From: Deltaproteobacteria bacterium
Lineage (GTDB): Bacteria > Desulfobacterota > GWC2-55-46
DNA length: 7,951 bases
Direction of reading: 5' to 3'
Assembly (NCBI GenBank): GCA_021825035.1
Contig: JAKAIQ010000092.1
Span: 1-7,951, forward strand
Under the pieces are notes generated by a model. It was given only the letters and a program-made list of their open reading frames with translations. It was not told the origin of the DNA and ran no database searches. Each line of letters begins with the position of its first letter. Position 1 is the stretch's first letter. Positions 1 to 5,486 of the stretch are shown piece by piece. The position numbers and the translations under genes are program-made.

Positions 1-1
1 G

Positions 2-1480
2 AACAGGGCCGCCCTTGAGATGAAATCCCGCGTGGCCGCCCTCGTGCGAGGGGATGCGTCGCCTTTGAACATCATGACCTTCCACGCCCTGTGCCTTTCT
101 TTTCTCAGAAAGGCCAGGCCGGGGTTCAACCTCTGCGGAAGGGCCGGGCAGTTGAGGCTTTTAAGGCGGCTCGGCGTTAAAAACCAGGAGGCCGCCCTCT
201 CGACCATATCGGCCATCAAGAATATCGGGGGATTCGAGCCTTCGCCGGAGGGCCTTGAGACCTTCGCCCTCTACTCGAAGGGGCTTGGGGAGATGGAAGC
301 CCTCGACCTCGACGACCTCATACCGGAGACGATAAAGACCATCGAGTCCGACGCCAAAAGCCTCGCCTTCTTCGGCTTTTCGGCCGTGATGGTCGATGAA
401 TACCAGGACATAAACCGGCACCAGGCCCTTCTTTTAAGGCTCCTCGCCCGCAACGGGGCTACGCTTTTTTGCATCGGAGACCCCGACCAGGCGATATACG
501 CCTTCAGAGGCGCGAAGAGCGGAGGCTTCGCCGAATTCGAGAGAGACTACCCCGGCGCGTCGATCCTGAGCCTCGAAAGGAACTACCGCAGCAGGGCAAA
601 AATAGTCCTCGCTTCGAAAGCGATAATCGAGAACGGCCCGTCGGCGACGGAAAACCGGATCGCCGCCGTGAGGGACGGCGGCGAGGTGGAGATCATCGAA
701 TGCGCCGACGAGAAAGACGAGGCCGCGTTCGTGGTGCGGGAGATAGAGAGGCTCATGGGCGGCTTCACGAGCTCGAGCGTCTCGTCCCTGGCCGCGGACA
801 ACGGCTTCAGGATATCGGACTTCGCCGTGCTCTTCCGGACCAACCGCCAGGCGTCCGCCCTTGCTGAGGCCTTCAGCCGCTCTTCGCTCCCCTATCGCGT
901 CATCGGGCCGAAGGGGGAAGGAGTCCTCGACCTTATCGAGCGTTTGAAGGCGCTCGTCCCTGCGCCGGATATGGGATTGAGCGAGTTCGTCAGGGCCGTT
1001 GGCGTGGAGTGCGGCCTCGACCACGAGCTTCTCGACGGCCTTGTTGAGGCCGCCGGGGCGTACGGCTCCTCGCGCGAAGGCCTCGGGGATTTCATCGACG
1101 ATACGCTCCTCGCCGAGCAGTGCGAAGATGCCGGCATAGTCGCGGACAGGGTGAGCCTTCTTACCATGCACGCGGCAAAGGGCCTCGAGTTCGCAATCGT
1201 ATTCATAACCGGGGTGGAGGACGGGCTTGTGCCTTTGAAACCGAGGGGCGGGAGTTGCGACGCCGGGGAGGAGAGGAGGCTCTTATACGTCGGCATGACG
1301 AGGGCGAAGGAAAAGCTCTATCTCCTGAACTGCCGGACGAGAAGGGATTGGGCCGGGACGCTCGAACGCAGGCCCTCGCCGTTTCTCGCGGAGATACCCG
1401 ATGGTTTCATCACGAAAAGGGTCGTCATGGAGAAGAAAAAGACGAAGCGAAGGCCGGAGCAGAAGGGGCTGTTCGATTAG
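2..1480 (+). CDS. UvrD/PcrA-like superfamily 1 DNA helicase, C-terminal part (5' end outside window)
   Basis: ATP-driven 3'-5' DNA helicase of the UvrD/Rep/PcrA group, acting in DNA repair or replication restart. The frame is open to the left edge: the six codons before the first ATG (base 20) continue into it to give NRAALEMKSRV, the end of motif Ia (TNKAA.EM). The ATG at 20 is therefore internal, and the Q motif and Walker A lie outside the window. Numbering from that Met: motif Ib-like TFHALCLSFLR 20-30, motif II DEYQD 126-130, motif III GDPDQAIYAFRGA 153-165, motif IV LERNYRS 185-191, motif V TMHAAKGLEF 382-391, motif VI LLYVGMTRAKEKLYL 421-435. Only about 190 residues separate motifs IV and V, so subdomain 2B is much smaller than in UvrD or PcrA. 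The tail is basic and ends in QKGLFD, like a beta-clamp-binding peptide. It could be the helicase half of a larger fusion (some bacteria join a PHP/EndoQ-like nuclease to such helicases), so no symbol is given. The helicase call is firm; the subfamily is not. Confidence 0.93.
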   Translation, partial: NRAALEMKSRVAALVRGDASPLNIMTFHALCLSFLRKARPGFNLCGRAGQLRLLRRLGVKNQEAALSTISAIKNIGGFEPSPEGLETFALYSKGLGEMEALDLDDLIPETIKTIESDAKSLAFFGFSAVMVDEYQDINRHQALLLRLLARNGATLFCIGDPDQAIYAFRGAKSGGFAEFERDYPGASILSLERNYRSRAKIVLASKAIIENGPSATENRIAAVRDGGEVEIIECADEKDEAAFVVREIERLMGGFTSSSVSSLAADNGFRISDFAVLFRTNRQASALAEAFSRSSLPYRVIGPKGEGVLDLIERLKALVPAPDMGLSEFVRAVGVECGLDHELLDGLVEAAGAYGSSREGLGDFIDDTLLAEQCEDAGIVADRVSLLTMHAAKGLEFAIVFITGVEDGLVPLKPRGGSCDAGEERRLLYVGMTRAKEKLYLLNCRTRRDWAGTLERRPSPFLAEIPDGFITKRVVMEKKKTKRRPEQKGLFD

Positions 1481-1520
1481 GGCTGGGAAGCTTGATGAAA
1501 GTCGAGTGGTCGAGCAGGTT

Positions 1521-1540
1521 GGGTTACGCTCCGCTAACTC
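1521..1540. repeat. Short palindrome, REP-like (GGGTTA..CTAACTC)
   Basis: GGGTTA (1521-1526) and TAACTC (1535-1540) pair as a 6-bp stem with one G-T pair around the loop CGCTCCGC. The core GGTTACGCTCCGCTAAC resembles the GGGTTACGC..CGCTAACCC palindromes that I recall as dispersed extragenic repeats in many bacteria. Only one copy is visible here, so repeat status is inferred. It lies just left of the stronger hairpin at 1545-1571, and the two could form one composite element after the helicase gene. Confidence 0.3.
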
Positions 1541-1544
1541 CTCG

Positions 1545-1571
1545 CGGGTTCAGGGTTGCACCCTGAACCCG
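1545..1571. terminator. Perfect 12-bp hairpin downstream of the helicase gene
   Basis: CGGGTTCAGGGT (1545-1556) is exactly complementary to ACCCTGAACCCG (1560-1571), leaving a 3-nt TGC loop. It starts 64 nt after the helicase stop and ends 82 nt before the next gene. No T tract follows on the plus strand (next bases AAAGTTCG), so it is not a canonical intrinsic terminator. It may act as an mRNA 3'-end stabiliser, a weak or factor-assisted terminator, or part of a dispersed palindromic repeat. The stem is seen directly; the role is inferred. Confidence 0.45.
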
Positions 1572-1607
1572 AAAGTTCGTTAACAGGAATGAACCGATGC
1601 CTTTGGT

Positions 1608-1622
1608 AAGGATACCGATAGA
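1608..1622 (+). repeat. Left arm of imperfect inverted repeat flanking the DUF2127 gene
   Basis: AAGGATACCGATAGA at 1608-1622 matches the reverse complement of 2181-2195 (AAGGTTTCCGATAGA) at 13 of 15 positions. The two arms bracket the AT-richer DUF2127 gene. A further CCGATAG lies at 1628-1634, between this arm and the start codon. Confidence 0.35.
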
Positions 1623-1653
1623 CGCCGCCGATAGGTAGACCCGTAGGGCTTTT

Positions 1654-2139
1654 ATGGATTCAAATATAAAAATTCTACGCCATCGTATTTTTCAAATAGG
1701 CGTTATCCTTAAAGGACTCGACGGGATATTGGAGATTCTTGGCGGGTTTCTCGCATTGTTTGTGAGTCCTGAAGCCATGCGCGGGCTGATCCGCCTGTTA
1801 GTCCGCCATGAGCTTAGCGAGGATCCGACGGATATTATCGCCAGCGCCCTTGTGAAAGCCTCATCGCGGATATCGGTCAACGTGCAATGGTTTGCGTTTT
1901 TATATCTCTTTTCCCATGGCGTGATAAAGGTATTTCTTGTCGCTTTTCTTTTGAGGAGAAAACTCTGGTCTTATCCTGTGGCGATCATATTTTTTGCGCT
2001 CTTTATCGCTTACCAGCTGTACCGTTACACCCTCGACTATTCTCCCTGGTGGATGGTGCTTAACGGCCTCGATTTTTCCATCATCATTCTCACATGGCTT
2101 GAATATCGTGAACTATCTCGAGATTTACTCAAGCAATAG
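1654..2139 (+). CDS. DUF2127 family integral membrane protein
   Basis: Small inner-membrane protein of unknown function, 161 residues. The N-terminus (HRIFQIGVILKGLDGILEILGG, residues 10-31), a central HELSEDP (52-58), SHGVIKVFLVAFLLRRKLWSYPVAI (86-110) and a C-terminal EYREL fit the DUF2127 pattern as I know it. Four hydrophobic stretches are visible: about 14-36, 78-98, 104-125 and 133-150. The first helix is followed by a soluble loop that carries the acidic HELSEDP and the DPTDI segment. No catalytic motif is apparent. The start ATG has only a weak TAGGG five bases upstream, and no promoter stands out. Its base composition is visibly richer in A/T than both neighbouring genes (runs such as ATTTTTCAAATA, TATTTTTTGCGC), and near-inverted repeats bracket it, which suggests acquisition by transfer. 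It is the only gene between a helicase that ends upstream and a convergent DJ-1 gene, so context gives no functional clue. Confidence 0.8.
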   Translation: MDSNIKILRHRIFQIGVILKGLDGILEILGGFLALFVSPEAMRGLIRLLVRHELSEDPTDIIASALVKASSRISVNVQWFAFLYLFSHGVIKVFLVAFLLRRKLWSYPVAIIFFALFIAYQLYRYTLDYSPWWMVLNGLDFSIIILTWLEYRELSRDLLKQ

Positions 2140-2142
2140 GAC

Positions 2143-2152
2143 GACTATCGCC
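2143..2152 (+). repeat. 10-bp direct repeat, copy 1 (GACTATCGCC)
   Basis: GACTATCGCC begins 4 nt after the DUF2127 stop and recurs exactly at 2276-2285, where it ends immediately before the DJ-1 stop codon. The two copies bracket the 3' flank of the DUF2127 gene. The repeat is short enough to be chance, but it contains the CTATCG word that recurs throughout these flanks. Confidence 0.3.
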
Positions 2153-2180
2153 ATCTCAGGCATGAGTGAAATCCAACCTT

Positions 2181-2195
2181 TCTATCGGAAACCTT
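2181..2195 (-). repeat. Right arm of imperfect inverted repeat flanking the DUF2127 gene
   Basis: TCTATCGGAAACCTT, whose reverse complement AAGGTTTCCGATAGA matches 1608-1622 at 13 of 15 positions. It lies 41 nt beyond the DUF2127 stop. The surrounding 146-nt spacer between the two convergent genes shows no coding signal. Confidence 0.35.
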
Positions 2196-2257
2196 AAATC
2201 CTCAAAGTTCGGCGGCGTTCGGTTGCAGGTGAAATACTCGGTCCCGGCATGTGCGGC

Positions 2258-2283
2258 CGATAGTTAAGCGTTCAGGACTATCG
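2258..2283. terminator. Possible hairpin between convergent DUF2127 and DJ-1 genes
   Basis: CGATAGT (2258-2264) pairs with ACTATCG (2277-2283) as a perfect 7-bp stem with a 12-nt loop, beginning 2 nt after the DJ-1 stop in that gene's reading direction. There is no T run on either side and the stem is not GC-rich, so terminator strength is doubtful. CGATAG/CTATCG words are repeated across the DUF2127 flanks, so it could equally be part of a mobile module's end. Confidence 0.3.
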
Positions 2284-2285
2284 CC
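2276..2285 (+). repeat. 10-bp direct repeat, copy 2 (GACTATCGCC)
   Basis: Exact second copy of the repeat at 2143-2152. It touches the stop codon of the minus-strand DJ-1 gene (TGA, 2288-2286). If the DUF2127 region was inserted, this would be a natural place for its right edge, but a matching copy left of the gene was not found. Confidence 0.3.
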
Positions 2286-2831
2286 TCAAAGCCTCGCGAA
2301 TACCGTCTCGTTGACCTCCTTCGCCTTTTCAGGGCCGAAGAGGGCTTCCACGAGCTTGAAGGCAAACTCCATCGCAGTCCCCGGCCCCTTGCCGGTAATC
2401 AGGTTTTTGTCCACGACGACCCGCCCGCCGGTCAAAAGCCCTTTGATCTCAGCCGCTACCGACGGATGGGCCGTAACCGCGCGGCCATCCGTGACGCCGG
2501 CGGCGGACAGCACCTTCGGCCCAGCGCAGATGGCGGCAACGGTCTTTCCCCTGCCGTAAAGCTCCCTGACCATCTTCTTGACCTTTTCGTCGTTTTCGAG
2601 GTTTTCCGCGCCGACGGCCCCGCCCGGAAGGACTATCATGTCGAAGTCCAGGCCTGAGACCGAGTCCATCGTCGTATCCGGCATGACCTTTATCCCGCTC
2701 CTTCCCTCCACCTGGCCGTCAACAAGGCCCGCAACCGCCACATCGGCCCCGGCCCTCCGCAGTATGTCCACAACCGTAACGGCCTCTATTTCCTCGAAGC
2801 CGGGGGCAAGTGGAACAAGGATTTTTTTCAT
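2286..2831 (-). CDS. DJ-1/PfpI (YajL-type) family protein
   Basis: Cytoplasmic flavodoxin-fold protein of the DJ-1/ThiJ/PfpI superfamily, 181 residues. Members are linked to oxidative and carbonyl-stress defence as chaperone, glyoxalase or (debated) deglycase; the exact activity here cannot be told. The family triad is present: Glu16 in GFEEIEA, the nucleophile-elbow Cys102 in AAICAGP (99-105) and His122 in TAHPS (120-124). The C-terminal TGKGPGTAMEFAFKLVEAL (146-164) closely parallels human DJ-1 and E. coli YajL. The start was chosen at 2831 because GGAGGG lies 8 nt upstream on the minus strand and the protein then begins MKKILVPLAPGFEE, the family's first strand. An in-frame ATG at 2867 would add 12 residues unlike the family and place the ribosome site inside the gene. 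The gene is divergent from the DUF255 gene and convergent with DUF2127. It is complete. Confidence 0.93.
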   Translation of the reverse strand: MKKILVPLAPGFEEIEAVTVVDILRRAGADVAVAGLVDGQVEGRSGIKVMPDTTMDSVSGLDFDMIVLPGGAVGAENLENDEKVKKMVRELYGRGKTVAAICAGPKVLSAAGVTDGRAVTAHPSVAAEIKGLLTGGRVVVDKNLITGKGPGTAMEFAFKLVEALFGPEKAKEVNETVFARL

Positions 2832-2993
2832 GGCATTTTCCCTCCGCTCGCAGACCGGGGATATCATGGCCGGGTTCAGGGCCTGACACGGCCCGCCGCC
2901 CGCAAAGCCGTTGCCCTGCCTTTCCTCGAAAAAGAAAGCGGGTTGCGCATGGCGTGTTTTGGTGCTTTACTTATTATATCCAAGGGGGGTGGA

Positions 2994-4832
2994 ATGTCAA
3001 AAGACCATGCAGCGAAAAACCCGCCGCGCTTAGCCAACCATCTCAGGGGCGAGCCGAGCCCATATCTTAAACAGCACGCGTTCAATCCCGTCGATTGGTA
3101 TCCGTGGTCGGACGAGGCGCTGAAAAAGGCGGCCAGCGAGGATAAGCCTCTGCTCGTAAGCATCGGGTATTCGGCCTGCCACTGGTGCCACGTCATGGAA
3201 AGGGAGTCTTTCGAGGACCCGGCCGTGGCGCGGATAATGAACGAGAACTTCGTCAACATAAAGGTGGACAGGGAAGAGCGTCCCGACCTCGACAGCCTCT
3301 ACATGAAGGCCGTGCAGGCCATGACCGGGCACGCCGGCTGGCCGCTGACCGTGTTCGCGACCCCGGCCGGAGAGCCTTTCTACGGCGGGACGTATTTTCC
3401 TCCGGAAGACGGCTTCGGGCTGCCTTCCTTCAGAAAGGCGCTGATGACCGCCGCGCTCGCGTACAAAAAGCGGAGGGACCGCGTAAACGCCATAACCGAG
3501 GACATCAGGAAGTCGCTAAGCCGGAGGCCTCTGGCAATCGAGATCGGCCCCGGGCTTTCCGGCGGCGCGTTCGAGGCCGCGAAACTCTTCTTCGACCCCG
3601 TATTCGGCGGATTCGGCAAGGGCGCGAAGTTCCCGCACGCGATGTTCCTCAAATTCCTTATCAGGTATCACAGGAGAACCGGCGAGAAGCATGCGCTTTA
3701 CATCATAAGAAAGACCCTCTCATCCATGGCCGCCGGAGGCGTCTGCGACCAGATAGGCGGGGGCTTCCACAGGTATTCGATCGACGAGGCATGGGACGTG
3801 CCGCACTTCGAGAAGATGCTCTACGACAACGCCCTGCTACTTGAGCTGTACTCGCTCGTCGCTCAGGAGACCGGCCTTGAATTTTACGGCGACGTGGCGG
3901 CCGGGACCGCCGCGTATCTGCTGCGCGACATGCGCTCCGGGGGCGGCGCATTCTACGCCTCGGAGGACGCCGACACCGGAGGAGTCGAAGGCGCGTACTA
4001 TCTCTGGGATCATGCCGAGATAAAGGCCGCGCTCGGCGACGACGCGAAGAGGCTAATGGACTTCTATTCCATGACCGATGAGGGCAACTTCGAGGGGAAG
4101 AACATACCGAGGATAGACGACGTCAAAAGGCGCTCCGAAGATAGGACGCCCGACGACATGAAAAAACTCGGGGCCGCCCTTCTGGACATCAGGCTCCGCA
4201 GGCCGAGGCCGGACAAGGACGCCAAGATAATCGCGGCCTGGAACGGCCTTGCGATAACGGCGTTCGCGCAGGCCTCCGAGTCGCTCGCAAGGCCCGACCT
4301 GCTCGAGGACGCGCAGAGGTGCGCCAGGTTCGTCCTCGGCAATATGATGGACGGGAACGGCAGGCTGGCCAGGTATTATCTCGACGGCAGGCCGGATCGC
4401 CCGGCGGCTCTCGAGGATTACGCGCTCTTCGGGGCCGGGCTTGCGAAGATATTCGAAGTTACGGGCAAGACCGGATGGCTCGACGAGGCCGAAAGGCTCG
4501 CCAAACGGATGACGGCGCTTTTTTACGACGAAAGCGAAAGGCTCTTCTTCGACGCCGAAAGCGGCCGCAAAGACCTCTTTGTAAGGGAGCGCGACCTTTT
4601 CGACAACGACGTCCCGTCCGGGAACTCCGCCGCCGCCGGCCTTCTTATGACGCTATCCCGGTTCAAGCGGGATGCAGGATACAGGGAGCTTGCGGAGGAG
4701 ATACTCCGCTCAATCGAAGGCATCGGCGAAGAGCCGCTTTCCCACGGGAACTTCCTCTGCGTCCTCGAAGAAATGCTCGCCGCAGCGCCCCTTCAAGGGC
4801 AGGCCGTGGCCGACGATGAGGCGGCCCCCTGA
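2994..4832 (+). CDS. DUF255/YyaL-type thioredoxin-fold protein with six-hairpin (alpha/alpha) domain
   Basis: Relative of B. subtilis YyaL and human SPATA20; the biochemical role of this family is not established. There are 612 residues from the Met at 2994, chosen because AAGGGGGGTGGA runs directly up to it; the in-frame ATG at 2943 would add 17 unconserved residues and bury this site. Domain 1 (about 12-180) is a thioredoxin-like DUF255 domain: LANHLRGEPSPYLKQHAFNPVDW, then SIGYSACHWCHVMERESF with the redox-type CHWC at 62-65, DREERPDLD, and GHAGWPLTVF..GGTYFPP. Domain 2 (about 190-590) is an (alpha/alpha) toroid related to sugar epimerase/glycosidase folds, with GGVCDQIGGGFHRYSID..W.VPHFEKMLYDNA (248-280), SEDAD..GVEGAYYLW (323-338), AAWNGLAI (414-421) and NDVPSGNSAAA (538-548). 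No signal peptide is seen. The C-terminus stops soon after SHGNFLCVLEEML, whereas relatives usually run on for several tens of residues to a Cys-containing end. The following DNA shows no obvious shifted remnant, so it appears naturally short. Divergent partner: the DJ-1 gene. Confidence 0.92.
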   Translation: MSKDHAAKNPPRLANHLRGEPSPYLKQHAFNPVDWYPWSDEALKKAASEDKPLLVSIGYSACHWCHVMERESFEDPAVARIMNENFVNIKVDREERPDLDSLYMKAVQAMTGHAGWPLTVFATPAGEPFYGGTYFPPEDGFGLPSFRKALMTAALAYKKRRDRVNAITEDIRKSLSRRPLAIEIGPGLSGGAFEAAKLFFDPVFGGFGKGAKFPHAMFLKFLIRYHRRTGEKHALYIIRKTLSSMAAGGVCDQIGGGFHRYSIDEAWDVPHFEKMLYDNALLLELYSLVAQETGLEFYGDVAAGTAAYLLRDMRSGGGAFYASEDADTGGVEGAYYLWDHAEIKAALGDDAKRLMDFYSMTDEGNFEGKNIPRIDDVKRRSEDRTPDDMKKLGAALLDIRLRRPRPDKDAKIIAAWNGLAITAFAQASESLARPDLLEDAQRCARFVLGNMMDGNGRLARYYLDGRPDRPAALEDYALFGAGLAKIFEVTGKTGWLDEAERLAKRMTALFYDESERLFFDAESGRKDLFVRERDLFDNDVPSGNSAAAGLLMTLSRFKRDAGYRELAEEILRSIEGIGEEPLSHGNFLCVLEEMLAAAPLQGQAVADDEAAP

Positions 4833-4843
4833 CATAAAGAACC

Positions 4844-4861
4844 TCCGCCGCTCGCGGCGGA
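4844..4861 (+). terminator. GC-rich hairpin after the DUF255 gene
   Basis: TCCGCCG (4844-4850) pairs perfectly with CGGCGGA (4855-4861) around a CTCG tetraloop, starting 11 nt after the stop codon of the DUF255 gene. The position suits transcription termination. No T tract follows (next bases ATCCCCGC), so it would be a weak or factor-assisted terminator, or a 3'-end protector. Confidence 0.5.
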
Positions 4862-4913
4862 ATCCCCGCTACTCCCGCTCTATATGGCCGTCCGCACAGC
4901 AACATCAATGGAC

Positions 4914-4942
4914 TTCAATAATCACGTGAATTACGGTATAAT
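4914..4942 (+). promoter_or_regulatory. Sigma70-type promoter of def-fmt with consensus -10
   Basis: A perfect TATAAT lies at 4937-4942. Seventeen bases upstream is TTCAAT (4914-4919), a weak match to TTGACA. The expected transcription start is near 4949-4950, one or two bases from the def ATG at 4951, so the message may have no leader. The region around it is a sharp A/T island in GC-rich DNA. Confidence 0.65.
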
Positions 4943-4950
4943 TAAAAAAT

Positions 4951-5481
4951 ATGGCGTTGCTCGGCATACTGAAATACCCGGACCCCTTCTTGAAGACGAT
5001 GGCGAAGCCGGTCGAGTCCGTGGACGCGGGCGTCAGGGCGCTCATAGGCGACATGACCGAGACGATGTACGCGGCGCGGGGCATAGGCCTTGCCGCGACC
5101 CAGGTCGGCGTCGATAAGCGCGTCGTCGTCCTTGACGTGCCCGGCGACGAGGAGAGGCGCGAGAGGGGCAAGAACCTCATAGCGCTCGTGAACCCGGAGA
5201 TAATCGAGGCAAGCGGCTCGATAAAATACGAGGAGGGCTGCCTGAGCGTTCCCGGCATAAACGCCGACGTGGAGCGGGCCGCAAGGGTCAGGGTCAGGGC
5301 GCTCAACGGGGAAGGCGCCGCAATCGATATCGAGGCCGAGGGCCTTTTCGCCATAGCCATCCAGCACGAGATAGACCACATAGACGGCATACTCTTCATC
5401 GACAGGCTTTCGCGCCTGAAGCGGGATATCATCAAGAGAAAGCTCAAAAAGGCGCTCGAAGCCGAAGAAAGGGCGCTTTAG
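4951..5481 (+). CDS. def: Peptide deformylase
   Basis: Removes the formyl group from the N-terminal formyl-Met of nascent proteins at the ribosome exit; a cytoplasmic Fe(II)/Zn metalloenzyme. All three family motifs are intact in 176 residues, a normal length: GIGLAATQ (44-51), EEGCLSVPG (94-102) with metal ligand Cys97, and QHEIDHIDG (138-146) with ligands His139 and His143 and catalytic Glu140. The N-terminus MALLGILKYPDPFLKTMAKPV aligns with the usual start of the enzyme, so the ATG at 4951 is right even though the upstream bases (ATTAAAAA) hold no Shine-Dalgarno sequence. The C-terminal tail after about residue 150 is a charged helix rich in Lys and Arg. The stop is 5 nt before fmt, forming the conserved def-fmt pair. 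Translation from a leaderless or near-leaderless mRNA is likely, given the TATAAT box ending 8 nt before the start codon. Confidence 0.97.
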   Translation: MALLGILKYPDPFLKTMAKPVESVDAGVRALIGDMTETMYAARGIGLAATQVGVDKRVVVLDVPGDEERRERGKNLIALVNPEIIEASGSIKYEEGCLSVPGINADVERAARVRVRALNGEGAAIDIEAEGLFAIAIQHEIDHIDGILFIDRLSRLKRDIIKRKLKKALEAEERAL

Positions 5482-5486
5482 AACGC

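Noticed and set aside
434..1171. 245-codon open frame on the minus strand
   Set aside because: Antisense to intact helicase motifs II to IV; no recognisable protein, no ribosome site.
2171..2269. Integron attC-like site (ATCCAAC ... CTATCGG ... CCGATAG, GTTAAGC)
   Set aside because: It matches the loose RYYYAAC/GTTRRRY consensus and has inner inverted repeats, but the outer boxes are not complementary to each other and the inner repeat overlaps the right box, unlike real attC spacing.
2832..2867. Upstream ATG extension of the DJ-1 gene
   Set aside because: It adds 12 non-family residues and would hide the GGAGGG site that fits the ATG at 2831.
2943..2979. Promoter (TTGCGC ... TATTAT) and ATG at 2943 for the DUF255 gene
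   Set aside because: The spacing between the boxes is about 23 nt, the -35 is poor, and transcription would begin inside the ribosome site. The ATG at 2943 lacks a ribosome site, whereas 2994 has an excellent one.
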